The position numbers were made by a program, and so were the translations under genes. This document shows positions 8,608-17,287 of a DNA stretch of 30,575 bases, one piece after another (position 1 is the stretch's first letter; every line of letters begins with the position of its first letter). Below the pieces are notes generated by a model. It searched no databases, had not been told where the DNA came from, and worked only from the letters and a program-made list of their open reading frames with translations. This DNA comes from UBA4363 sp002393965. Its GTDB lineage: Bacteria; Bacteroidota; Bacteroidia; Bacteroidales; Paludibacteraceae. Location of the stretch: the NCBI GenBank assembly GCA_946542925.1, contig CAMNLA010000023.1:1-30575 (forward strand). The letters run 5' to 3'.

Positions 8608-9090
8608 ACATATGTATGGGGTTGTTCCCTTTTCTTCGGCATTGATAATGATGGCATCGTCAAAGGACTTGATGATGTGTAGCATGTTTGCGAAACAATC
8701 AGCAGTAAGATTCGCGATTATATGGACCCTCTGCTTGATGTTGAAATGATTCCGCATGACATAGTACGGACAACACATATTGCAAGTGACAGTCAGTGCA
8801 GGGCATTATACTCCGTATTACTATGTTGGTGATGGTCAAAGAGTGGCATTATACGTGTAGGTGATGAAAGTATGCCTGCGACGGCAGAACAGATGGTACG
8901 TTTGGTGTTAAAAGGTTCCAACAAAACTTTTGATTCCCTTACACAGATTATAAAGCAGAAGACTATTCCTTTACGATATTGGCGAACACGTTCAAAGACC
9001 GAACCAGCGTCTAATCGGCACTTGAACAATGTCCTTCCATGCAAAAATAAGCCTTCTGCAAGGACAAATCCAAGCAAAAGGCTCAAATAG
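8608..9090 (+). pseudogene. Decayed AlbA_2 / Schlafen-type ATP-binding protein gene
   Basis: Pieces in several frames spell a recognisable AlbA_2 (divergent AAA_4) domain: FFGIDNDGIVKGLDDV up to an in-frame TAG at 8680, then HVCETISSKIRDYMDPLL, then in another frame VTVSAGHYTPYYYVGDG, then GDESMPATAEQMVRLVLKG (around 8857-8913), then after another shift FTILANTFKDRT, ending near TAA 9012. Beyond that I can only suspect similarity. The order matches intact family members, with at least one stop and several frameshifts. Intact relatives are DNA/RNA-binding regulators or defence-linked proteins unrelated to sugar synthesis, so this is a dead insertion between two halves of the polysaccharide cluster. 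The N-terminal end is not clear. Confidence 0.7.
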
Positions 9091-9323
9091 CATCATCCAC
9101 CCCAATCAAATCCACACTTATGTACTCTTTGTTTTTATGCCCCATATTAAAAAAAATGAAAATTGTGTATAAAAGTTAAATTGGAGATATGATCTCCTAC
9201 TCAAAAGAATGATAGGCAGATAGCGTGTCTCTTTTGAACACGATTTGGTTTTGTCTATCAGCAACGTTTACCTGAAGTTGAGTAAAAAAACTGCAAAGAA
9301 AGTGAAGAACGAATTGAAAATCG

Positions 9324-9331
9324 TATATTTG
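9324..9331 (+). promoter_or_regulatory. Candidate Bacteroidales -7 promoter box (TAnnTTTG)
   Basis: TATATTTG fits the Bacteroidales primary-sigma -7 consensus TAnnTTTG exactly. It lies 29 bases before ATG 9360, in the intergenic stretch after the decayed AlbA_2 gene, which would give a 5' leader of roughly 20 bases. No good TTTG -33 element is visible at the usual distance, so the call rests on one box and position. It would make the right block an operon of its own. The rest of 9091-9359 is AT-rich and shows no gene. Confidence 0.4.
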
Positions 9332-9359
9332 TATTATTACCAATAGGTAACGGAAAGAT

Positions 9360-11081
9360 ATGACTATGAAACTTTCTATCATAACGGTGAACCGAAACAA
9401 TCAGGATGGATTGCGACGTACGTTGGAGAGTGTTTTATCCCAGACTCGAACGACGGATTACGAACAGATTGTCATTGACGGAGCGTCGGATAGGGGAGAT
9501 GTGGAAGTGCTGAAGGAACTAAGCGGTCGGTTTGAGGAGCGGGCGATACCATTCACGTATGTATCGGAGCCAGATAGTGGTATTTACAATGCCATGAACA
9601 AGGGTATCCGAATGGCGAAAGGGGAGTATTGCCTATTCCTGAACTCGGGTGATGCCTTGTATGATGACCGTGTGGTGGAAGATGTCCTGGCATTTGGGTT
9701 GGATGCAGACTACGTATGTGGAAACGAGTGGTGCGAGAAGTCACAATGGTTGGGTGCTCATGCATTTTGTTCGCCAGAAAAGTTAAGGGCATCGGATGTA
9801 ATTCTGCGCACGTTGCCACATCAGGCTTCATTCATCAAGAAGGATTTGTTTGAACGTCTGCATTATTATGACGAAAGTTACAGGGCTGTATCTGACTATC
9901 TGTTTGCCATGGAGGCATTGGTGGTGAGGGGTGCGACATACAAACATATTCAGCGATACATTGCTTCGTGTGAGATGGAGGGACTAACAGTACAGCCGAA
10001 AAACGTGGCGATGGTGAACGAAGAGAATCGCATGGGGCGTGAGTCGGTGATCCCTTTTTTTGATGAGGACTATCAAGAACTGACATCGTCAAGAGACGAA
10101 CGCCGAAGCGAGCATTACAAGTTAATGCAAAAGATTGGTAGAAGCAAATGGTTTGCTCTGTTTGTCAAGTTACGTCAGTTTATGATACGAACAGGATGGT
10201 ATGCACGAACAGCCAAATGGAAACTACGACGATATTTTCATCAATTGCAGAAAAAAGATGCACGGAAAAAGAGGGAGGTAGCTCGGTTGATTCAGTCCTT
10301 GCCAAAGGATATGTTGAAACGAAACGGAGACGCATCGGATGTGATTGTTTCGCTGACCAGTTATGGAAAGCGAGTGACGGACGCGGTTCCGTATGCTGTT
10401 TATTCTCTCTTTCAGCAGTCGGAACTGCCTAATAGAATCGTTCTGTTTCTTGATGAAAGGAAATGGAACGAAGGAAACATTCCTTCTTTGCTGAAGCGTC
10501 TGCAGCAGTCCGGATTGGAAATTGTCTATGGTGAAGATGTCCGTTCGTACACAAAGTTATTGCCAGCCTTGAAGCTATTTCCGGACAATCCGATTATCAC
10601 AGTGGATGACGATCTGTATTACGACAAGGAGGTTGTGGCATTGCTGAAGAGAGAGTATGAGCATTCGGACAAAAAGACTCCGATAGCCCTGCATGGCAAC
10701 ATCGCAGTAAGAAGAAACGGCAAGTACGTGCCTTATTCCGAATGGCCGGATTGTGCGTACGGAGACGAGACGTGCGATTATTCTCTCTATGGTGTGCATG
10801 GTGCGATCTATCCGCCGCATATTTTTGATGAAGAGGTATTCAACAAGGAGGTTTTTCTGAAACTTGCACCCTATGCCGATGATATTTGGTTCTGGATTCA
10901 GGAGAAACGTTTAGGAATTAAGACAAAGGTGCTTCGATCGTTCAACTCGCATCGGAATGTCTCCGTAAACCGCATTGAGGAGATGGACTTCTCGCAGACG
11001 GGAACCCTGTTTTTTCAAAATGTGGTGAGTGGCCGAAACGACGAGCAGTTGGAGAAATTGCTGAATCATTATCAGATGTGA
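9360..11081 (+). CDS. Two-domain glycosyltransferase (GT2 fused to a second GT-A-like domain)
   Basis: A 573-residue protein, about twice a single GT2. Domain 1 (1-235) is a WcaA-like GT2: SIITVNRNNQDGL, QIVIDGASDRG, SEPDSGIYNAMNKG and NSGD (95-98) in the DxD position. A basic, helical linker (about 240-325, rich in K and R) follows. Domain 2 (328-570) begins VIVSLTSYGKRV and contains SLFQQSELPNRIVLFLDE, SYTKLLPALK and a DDD triad at 416-418, matching a separate family of putative glycosyltransferases common in Bacteroidales capsule loci. Two consecutive sugar transfers by one chain are likely. ATG 9360 and ATG 9366 are both possible starts. The stop overlaps the next ATG (TGATG). Confidence 0.82.
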   Translation: MTMKLSIITVNRNNQDGLRRTLESVLSQTRTTDYEQIVIDGASDRGDVEVLKELSGRFEERAIPFTYVSEPDSGIYNAMNKGIRMAKGEYCLFLNSGDALYDDRVVEDVLAFGLDADYVCGNEWCEKSQWLGAHAFCSPEKLRASDVILRTLPHQASFIKKDLFERLHYYDESYRAVSDYLFAMEALVVRGATYKHIQRYIASCEMEGLTVQPKNVAMVNEENRMGRESVIPFFDEDYQELTSSRDERRSEHYKLMQKIGRSKWFALFVKLRQFMIRTGWYARTAKWKLRRYFHQLQKKDARKKREVARLIQSLPKDMLKRNGDASDVIVSLTSYGKRVTDAVPYAVYSLFQQSELPNRIVLFLDERKWNEGNIPSLLKRLQQSGLEIVYGEDVRSYTKLLPALKLFPDNPIITVDDDLYYDKEVVALLKREYEHSDKKTPIALHGNIAVRRNGKYVPYSEWPDCAYGDETCDYSLYGVHGAIYPPHIFDEEVFNKEVFLKLAPYADDIWFWIQEKRLGIKTKVLRSFNSHRNVSVNRIEEMDFSQTGTLFFQNVVSGRNDEQLEKLLNHYQM

Positions 11082-12079
11082 TGGAAGGAAGAAAAACCAT
11101 ATCCGTCGTAATGGCGACCTATAACGGAGCGGAATTCCTGCCTTCTCAGTTGGATTCCATTCTGAATCAGACGTTGCCTCCGGACGAGATTTTGGTGGTG
11201 GATGATGTGTCGCAGGACGAGACGTGGGCAATACTGCAGGACTATGCATCCCGTTATCCGACGATCCGAATAATCCGAAATGAAAAGAATATGGGTGCTT
11301 ATGCCAATTTCAAACAGGCTTTCAAATTGGCAAAAGGAGATTTGATCGCGCCATCGGATCAGGACGATATCTGGATGCCGGAAAAGCTGGAGCGATTAAA
11401 AAAAGCCATCGAATTCGGAGAGTATGACATTGCCTATACATACGATCGAATATTGTATGAGGATGGAACAACGAAAGATCACCGTTTCCAGATTACACCG
11501 CTCTATCTGACAATGTGGCGTAATTTTGTCTTTGGTCACACTATGCTTTTTCGGAAGGAAATCATGTATATTTTTGATTTGCCTGGAAAGTTAGCTTTCG
11601 ACCTAATTTTATCCATTTATGGTTCGATATCGGGCAAGACCATAGCGGTAGATTACATCGGTTCATTGTGGCGACGACACAAAGGAGTGGCAACGATTGG
11701 AGTGTCTTCTATGGGAGAGTGTTTGATTCGACCCAAAAAGAGAGGGAAATGGGGTAGAGTTTTTTATACGATAGCTGCGTTACTCTGCAATGAAAAGAAT
11801 GATTCAATAGCGCAGACTTGCTATTATCGTTATCAGTTCATTTCGTATTTTGCTAAAGGCAACTCTACTCTACGTCCTTATGCGAGACTGATGTATCACT
11901 ACTCCAAGCAGACGGTCTTTTCTTTCTGTCTGGCAGGCGTGAATAACATCCGTATTCAACGAATGTTACTGCAATACAAGGATTCATCCCTATTAACTCG
12001 AATACGTCGTGCCATATTTGCCTTTGAACATCCTTTCCTGCAATGGTATGATGACCATCTTCAATCTGCATTCGACTAA
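11081..12079 (+). CDS. Family 2 glycosyltransferase
   Basis: A 332-residue GT2 enzyme of the rhamnosyltransferase-like subgroup: ISVVMATYNGAEFLPSQLDSI (7-27), LVVDDVSQDET (38-48), RNEKNMGAYANF and the metal-site motif SDQDDIW (92-98). The SDQDD form of the DxD is typical of this subgroup. I chose ATG 11081, sharing one base with the upstream TGA; GTG 11078 would add one residue. The stop abuts the next ATG with no gap. Donor specificity is unknown. Confidence 0.88.
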   Translation: MEGRKTISVVMATYNGAEFLPSQLDSILNQTLPPDEILVVDDVSQDETWAILQDYASRYPTIRIIRNEKNMGAYANFKQAFKLAKGDLIAPSDQDDIWMPEKLERLKKAIEFGEYDIAYTYDRILYEDGTTKDHRFQITPLYLTMWRNFVFGHTMLFRKEIMYIFDLPGKLAFDLILSIYGSISGKTIAVDYIGSLWRRHKGVATIGVSSMGECLIRPKKRGKWGRVFYTIAALLCNEKNDSIAQTCYYRYQFISYFAKGNSTLRPYARLMYHYSKQTVFSFCLAGVNNIRIQRMLLQYKDSSLLTRIRRAIFAFEHPFLQWYDDHLQSAFD

Positions 12080-13051
12080 ATGAAACAGTTTACAGTACCC
12101 ATATTGCTGATTACATTCAACCGACCGAATCACGTTCGAAGGGTGTTGGGTTCCTTGCGTAATCAGGAACCTGTTGAACTTTATGTCTTTCAAGACGGAG
12201 CGCGGGACGGTAATTCAATGGACAAAGAAAGGTGTGCGGTCTGTCGTCGGGTGATTGAGGAAGATGTAGATTGGGATTGTCAGGTCCATACGTACTACTC
12301 CAAAGAGAACCTTGGGTGCGGGAAAGGTCCACTGACAGCCATTCAATGGTTCTTTCGCAATGTTGAACGAGGAATCGTGATGGAAGACGATTGTCTGCCA
12401 CATCCTGATTTCTATGGGTATTGCGAAGAGTTGTTGCAACGCTACAAGGATGATCCATCCGTCGTGTACGTAGCATCAACATTATACAGCGACCGTTGGC
12501 AATGTGAGGCGTCGTATGGATTCTCTCACTACATGGTGTCAGGGGCATGGGCTGCATGGTCACGTTTGATGGATGGATACGATTTCGATCTGAAGGACGT
12601 GAACGCTGAACAATTTAAGGCAATCTGTCGCAAGCAAGTAAAAGAAAAAGCTGAATCAGACTGGTGGTATTTCAAATTGATGGAAATCCAGCAAGACAAT
12701 CGTAAGAAAGATTACTGGGATTATCAAATGCAGATACACCTCTTCCGAACAGGAGGTCTGGTCATTCACCCTAAAAAAAACCTGGTGAGCAACATAGGGT
12801 TCGATGCGGAGGGAACACATACGTCGGAGAACGACGGGCGCGGCAATCTGCAGAGTTACCCGATCCTTCCCTTGAAGCATCCATCCAAAAAAACGGTTAA
12901 TCTGAACATGGATTACCTGGCTTTTGCCAAGATACACAGTCGGGGAGTCCTGTGCGATGCCGTTTCATATTTGTACCGTAGGATGTTGTATGACGATGGG
13001 ATGTGGCATCGTTTGCTAATGCTGTATAAACGAATGAAGCATGGAAAATGA
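12080..13051 (+). CDS. GT2-like glycosyltransferase (HlpA-type nucleotide-diphospho-sugar transferase)
   Basis: A 323-residue GT-A protein of the group often annotated as hemolytic protein HlpA-like. VPILLITFNRPNHV (6-19) opens the Rossmann-like half, VFQDGARDG follows, NLGCGKGPLTAIQWFF (77-92) contains the family's glycine turn, and MEDDCLPHPDF (101-111) holds the acidic metal site at 102-104. VSGAWAAWSR is the counterpart of the family's WGWATW segment. It begins directly on the base after the previous stop and overlaps the next gene by 11 bases. The haemolysin name in databases is historical; a transferase role fits the setting. Confidence 0.83.
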   Translation: MKQFTVPILLITFNRPNHVRRVLGSLRNQEPVELYVFQDGARDGNSMDKERCAVCRRVIEEDVDWDCQVHTYYSKENLGCGKGPLTAIQWFFRNVERGIVMEDDCLPHPDFYGYCEELLQRYKDDPSVVYVASTLYSDRWQCEASYGFSHYMVSGAWAAWSRLMDGYDFDLKDVNAEQFKAICRKQVKEKAESDWWYFKLMEIQQDNRKKDYWDYQMQIHLFRTGGLVIHPKKNLVSNIGFDAEGTHTSENDGRGNLQSYPILPLKHPSKKTVNLNMDYLAFAKIHSRGVLCDAVSYLYRRMLYDDGMWHRLLMLYKRMKHGK

Positions 13052-14330
13052 GCCGTTGAAAATATTGACACTTTCGACTTCTGACAGCAATGGCGGTGCT
13101 GCCCGTGCTACCTATCGTATTTTTGAGGGAGTCCGATCTTTAGGAGTTTCGGACAGGATGTTGGTCAAAGAGAAAGGAACATCGGATGAGGCTGTAGTTG
13201 AACTGCGAAAATATGAACCTCAGAAATTTTTTTATCCGTTGTATGATTGGTTAAAGAACAAGGTCAAGAACAAGATTCAGCACCGAAGATGGGGACGGTA
13301 TTCGAACCGAAAACCGATATTCCTGTCGGATCTTCGATCCGTGCCGATGCATGGTGCGTTGCAAAAAATGGACTATGACGTCTTGCATCTACATTGGTGC
13401 AACCTGCGATTCCTGCCTTTTCAAGAGTTGCGTAAGGTAAGAAAACCGATTGTCTGGACGTTGCATGATACGTGGGCATTCACGGGAATTTGTCATTACT
13501 TTGAGGACTGTCCGAAATACCAGACGGAATGTGGTGCATGTCCGCTCTTAGCTTCGAATGATGCCAATGATCTCAGTAGAGCGGTGTTCCGTAAGAAGAG
13601 AGAATACTATAAAGGCTTGGATTTGCATATTGTGACACCCAGTCGATGGTTGGCTGATTGCGTCAAGAAGAGTGCTTTATTGGGAAAAATTCCTGTGTCC
13701 GTGATACCCAACTGCATTGACGTTGACGCGTTTTCGCCGGGAGACAGGGATGAGGCATGCCGGCATTTTGATTTGCCTACTGACCGTCGTTATATCCTCT
13801 ATGGAGCCATGGGGGCAACCTCTGACCCACGAAAAGGATTTGCTGAACTGATTACGGCAATGGGCATGATGGAAGAGGATGCATCCTTGTCAGACGTTGA
13901 ACTGGTAGTGTTCGGGTCGGATCGACCTCTACAAGCATTAACGCTACGGCGCAAGATCCATTATTTAGGTTTGTTGAGCAGAGAAGAAGACATCGTGGCG
14001 GCTTATCGCTTGTCGTCGGTGATGGTCGTCCCGTCTCTTTCGGAGAACCTGTCCAATTCCATCATGGAGGCACTCTCGTGCGGCATCCCAGTAGCGGCGT
14101 TTGACATCGGAGGAAATGGGGATATGATCCGACACCGGGAAAACGGTTATTTAGCGAAGGAAAAAGACTGTCAGGATCTGGCAGACGGAATCAGGTACTT
14201 GTTGCAAAATCCGGACAAAGAGTCGTTCGCAACAAACGCACGCAGATGGGTCATGGAACACTATACTGTTTCGAACGTTGCCAAACAATACGTGGAACTC
14301 TATAAGAAAGTCAAGGAGGATTCAAAATGA
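13041..14330 (+). CDS. Family 4 (group 1) glycosyltransferase
   Basis: A 429-residue GT-B enzyme. The N-terminal domain starts KILTLSTSDSNGGAARATYRI, where the GGAA turn contacts the acceptor or diphosphate, and includes WTLHDTWAFTG...C-x6-C-x5-C (YFEDCPKYQTECGACP), a cysteine cluster common in one GT4 subgroup of Bacteroidota. TPSRWLADCVKKS and VIPNCIDVDAFSP precede the C-terminal domain, whose ENLSNSIME supplies the EX7E motif (E335 and E343), then CGIPVAAFDIGGN. It overlaps the previous gene by 11 bases and the next by ATGA. It is likely a retaining transferase acting at the inner membrane face. Confidence 0.92.
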   Translation: MENEPLKILTLSTSDSNGGAARATYRIFEGVRSLGVSDRMLVKEKGTSDEAVVELRKYEPQKFFYPLYDWLKNKVKNKIQHRRWGRYSNRKPIFLSDLRSVPMHGALQKMDYDVLHLHWCNLRFLPFQELRKVRKPIVWTLHDTWAFTGICHYFEDCPKYQTECGACPLLASNDANDLSRAVFRKKREYYKGLDLHIVTPSRWLADCVKKSALLGKIPVSVIPNCIDVDAFSPGDRDEACRHFDLPTDRRYILYGAMGATSDPRKGFAELITAMGMMEEDASLSDVELVVFGSDRPLQALTLRRKIHYLGLLSREEDIVAAYRLSSVMVVPSLSENLSNSIMEALSCGIPVAAFDIGGNGDMIRHRENGYLAKEKDCQDLADGIRYLLQNPDKESFATNARRWVMEHYTVSNVAKQYVELYKKVKEDSK

Positions 14331-15286
14331 TGACGTGGAAGACAAGAATAAAGAAACTGTTGAATGCTCTGAAAACGATTCGATACAACGTACAGGGCTA
14401 TGGGGTGAGGGTTGCTATGGTCAAATTTGCGTATGAAATGGTCTGTTTGTGTTATTTTCCAGAGAAATGTCAAAAATGGGTCTATAACAAATATTATATC
14501 CCTACCATCTATTCGTTCCTGAACAAGCAATATGCTCCATTGGTGGAGAAATACAAAACTCGTCCGTCCGAAATCAAAGAAGTCGATACGATATGGACGA
14601 TGTGGTGGCAAGGAGAGTCAGAAGCACCAGCAATAGTCAAGAGTTGCATCAACAGTATCCGAAAGCATACGGACAAGCATGTGGTTGTGTTGGATAAAGA
14701 TAACTATATAAAGTATATATCCCTTCCGAGTTCTATTTTGGAAGAGGTGAAGAGAAAACGAATTTCATTGACACATCTTAGTGATATAATCCGTTGCAGA
14801 GTCCTTTCTCTTTATGGAGGATTCTGGATGGATGCAACGGTGTATGTAACGAAGGATTTTCCGGAAAATCTTTTCTCGGATGATTTTTATACGCACCATG
14901 ATCGGTTGACGGACGGTATTTCCCGTCTTCGATGGTCCGGATTCTTTATGGGAGGAAGAGATGTCTTGTTGTTCAGTTTTTTGTATGATGCATTTGTCGA
15001 TTATTGGCATGATATGTTGAGGATAAAAGAGGTACGAATGATTGATTATTTTCTTATAGATTTCTTTATGATACTTGCTCACGAACATTTGCCAATTATT
15101 CGAAAGGAAATCGATGCAGTGCCGTTGAACAATCCGCACATGCATGATATAGAGCCTATTCTTTTACAACCCTATCAGGGATTTTATGAGGATACGTTTG
15201 CCTATAAACTGACCTTCCGAACAGATACCATAAAAGAAATAGACGGAAAACAAACCTATTATGGTTGGATAGTGTCAAATAGATAA
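14327..15286 (+). CDS. Capsular polysaccharide synthesis protein, GT32-like glycosyltransferase
   Basis: A 319-residue protein of the Caps_synth / GT32-like group. IWTMWWQGESEAPAIVKSCI (89-108) is the family's opening, and LSDIIRCRVLSLYGGFWMDATV (151-172) is the nucleotide-sugar site with D169 of WMDATV in the DxD position. About 85 basic, partly hydrophobic residues precede the catalytic domain. Related proteins add hexoses or phosphosugars in capsules of streptococci and Bacteroides. Two ATGs are adjacent (14327 and 14330); the first overlaps the upstream TGA. A 13-base gap leads to the next gene. Confidence 0.85.
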   Translation: MMTWKTRIKKLLNALKTIRYNVQGYGVRVAMVKFAYEMVCLCYFPEKCQKWVYNKYYIPTIYSFLNKQYAPLVEKYKTRPSEIKEVDTIWTMWWQGESEAPAIVKSCINSIRKHTDKHVVVLDKDNYIKYISLPSSILEEVKRKRISLTHLSDIIRCRVLSLYGGFWMDATVYVTKDFPENLFSDDFYTHHDRLTDGISRLRWSGFFMGGRDVLLFSFLYDAFVDYWHDMLRIKEVRMIDYFLIDFFMILAHEHLPIIRKEIDAVPLNNPHMHDIEPILLQPYQGFYEDTFAYKLTFRTDTIKEIDGKQTYYGWIVSNR

Positions 15287-15299
15287 AATCGAAAAGAAC

Positions 15300-16247
15300 A
15301 TGGGACTGCGTTCATTTTTACATGGTGACATTGCAACGAAACGGAAGAAATTACACAAGTTTCTACATCGGCATGATTGGCAGAAAGCACATCGTCCGTC
15401 ATGGACTCAAAAGATAAAGAACGAGTTCTATTATCTTTTGCATTCAAAAGAATGCATCATTATCACAGGTTGGTTGGTAAAATTTTATGATTCGAAGGAG
15501 ACCTATTCCAATTTTGGAGACGACATCAATGTTTATTTCATAGAATTGATGACGAGAAAACGGGTCATACCGGCTGCAACACTTTTGTTTCCTCATAAGC
15601 AATATAGTGTGATTGGTTCGACTATTCCGCACAGCATAAATCAACGAACAGAGATTTGGGGTAGTGGTGTACTTGACATAAATTGGAGTTTGAGAGAGAG
15701 TCCTCGTAAAATCTATGCTGTAAGAGGGCCATTGACTCGTGACTATTTTATTCGACATGGATGTGAATGTCCGGAAGTCTATGGTGATCCAGCGTTACTT
15801 TTGCCGAAATTCTATCAACCGAAGAATTCAGTAAAAAGACAAGGTATCGGTTTGATTCCTCATCACAAGGACTTCGATGAACCTGCAAAGTTGGAGCAGT
15901 TGTTGTCAAAGTATCCGGATGCAAAACTGATCAATATGACATCGTATGAGAAATGGACGGATGTGATTGATGAAATGTGTTCCTGTGAAAAAGTAATGTC
16001 CAGTTCTCTTCATGGTCTTATCGTGGCTGATGCGTATGGTGTGAGTAATACCTTTTGTGAATTTGTGCATCATCATACTAATTACGATAAATTTGATGAT
16101 TATTTCTTGTCTGTGAAACGTCCACTTGAGCGTCCTATTCAGTTTGAACAGTTCTGCGAACGTCCAGGCGTATCTGGCAGAGAAAATGCTCGAAAGATAG
16201 AAATAGACCTTTCTTTATTAATGAGTTCGTGTCCTTTTGATATTTAA
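15300..16247 (+). CDS. Polysaccharide pyruvyl transferase family protein
   Basis: A 315-residue protein of the PS_pyruv_trans family, which transfers pyruvate from phosphoenolpyruvate to form ketals on sugars. NFGDDINVYFIELM sits near residues 64-77, IWGSGVLD follows, then YAVRGPLTRDYF and EVYGDPALLLPKFY, and finally MSSSLHGLIVADAYGV; these are the family's ordered landmarks, with the SSLHG histidine and the RGPLTR arginine likely in the active site. Some family members in capsule loci have other or unknown activities, so pyruvylation of the glycan is probable but not proved. The gene lies 13 bases after the GT32-like gene and 8 before the next GT2. Confidence 0.85.
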   Translation: MGLRSFLHGDIATKRKKLHKFLHRHDWQKAHRPSWTQKIKNEFYYLLHSKECIIITGWLVKFYDSKETYSNFGDDINVYFIELMTRKRVIPAATLLFPHKQYSVIGSTIPHSINQRTEIWGSGVLDINWSLRESPRKIYAVRGPLTRDYFIRHGCECPEVYGDPALLLPKFYQPKNSVKRQGIGLIPHHKDFDEPAKLEQLLSKYPDAKLINMTSYEKWTDVIDEMCSCEKVMSSSLHGLIVADAYGVSNTFCEFVHHHTNYDKFDDYFLSVKRPLERPIQFEQFCERPGVSGRENARKIEIDLSLLMSSCPFDI

Positions 16248-16255
16248 GCCTTATT

Positions 16256-17242
16256 ATGAGTGATATTCAACGTCCTAAAATTATTGTCTTGACTCCAGTT
16301 CGGAACGAAGCCTGGGTCTTGCCTGCTTTTTTGAAGGCCACGTCTCTTTGGGCTGATCATATTATTATTGCCGATCAGATGTCAACGGATGGAAGTCGGG
16401 AAATGTATACGCAGTATGAAAAGGCTATCGTCGTTGACAACCATGATGAGGAAATGCATCAGGGACGTGCTCGTCAGCTTTTATTTGCTGAGGCAAATAA
16501 GATTGGTGGAGAGAAAATTTTGATTGCATTGGATGCTGATGAGTTTCTATCTGGTGCATTTAAGGATACGGCTGGATGGAAAATTTTGATGAATTCTATA
16601 CCAGGTGACGTGTTTTATTCCAGAAGAAAAGATATATATCGGAAGGAGGAATATCTGTGTACCGGATATATGTTTATCGGAATCCATGTCAGTGCCGAAG
16701 AAGATTTGACACAAAATGCGTATCCGGACAACTATATTCATGAACCGAAATTACCATGGCCGTCTGTGCCACATGAAGAGTATTACCTTGAAGATTTATT
16801 CTTCTTCCATATCCCATTCTTGAATAAGGTCAGAAATTGGAACAAGAGTGTGTTCTATATGGTCTCGACGGCTACGAAACAATCATATAGTATGATACGA
16901 ATGTATCGTCAATATTTCTTACAGTTGCCAAATAAGTATCTTAAAATCAGTGACGAGTTTACTTTCTATGAGAAACAAGGAATAGATATTTTGCAAAATA
17001 TCGATTTTTCAGATAGGGGATTGTATTATTTGAATGTGATAAAAGAATACATGAAGCAAAATGGTTATCGGTATTATTCGAGATTAGATATATGGACTCC
17101 AGATCTTTTATCTGAACTTCAGATAAAAGATCCTCGATCGATGTTTGTCAAGATCATACATTTGTATTTAGAAAAAACCCGTAATTATCGGCAGCTTTGG
17201 ATCATTAGATTTATAGATTGGGGACTCAAACGTTTTGTGTGA
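16256..17242 (+). CDS. Family 2 glycosyltransferase
   Basis: A 328-residue GT2 enzyme of the type beginning IIVLTPVRNEAWVLPAFL (9-26). ADHIIIADQMSTDGS (33-47) and ALDADEFLSG (91-100, D93 and D95 as DxD) complete the catalytic core, and GRARQLLFAEA is the helix after the sugar-binding loop. The middle shows aromatic-rich segments (SVPHEEYYLEDLFFFHIPFL) seen in GT2s that act on the lipid-linked acceptor. A 45-base spacer follows, including a ten-base A run (17259-17268) and an AGGAG site for the next gene. Confidence 0.85.
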   Translation: MSDIQRPKIIVLTPVRNEAWVLPAFLKATSLWADHIIIADQMSTDGSREMYTQYEKAIVVDNHDEEMHQGRARQLLFAEANKIGGEKILIALDADEFLSGAFKDTAGWKILMNSIPGDVFYSRRKDIYRKEEYLCTGYMFIGIHVSAEEDLTQNAYPDNYIHEPKLPWPSVPHEEYYLEDLFFFHIPFLNKVRNWNKSVFYMVSTATKQSYSMIRMYRQYFLQLPNKYLKISDEFTFYEKQGIDILQNIDFSDRGLYYLNVIKEYMKQNGYRYYSRLDIWTPDLLSELQIKDPRSMFVKIIHLYLEKTRNYRQLWIIRFIDWGLKRFV

Positions 17243-17287
17243 AAATCTTTATCAGTGTAAAAAAAAAAGGAGATTAATACCATTCAG

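Noticed and set aside
8872..9090. A 72-residue small protein
   Set aside because: It is a frame of the decayed AlbA_2 gene: its first 25 residues match the family while the rest is frame-shifted sequence.
17259..17268. A-run as a programmed slippage site
   Set aside because: It lies between genes, not within a coding frame, and simply precedes a ribosome-binding site.
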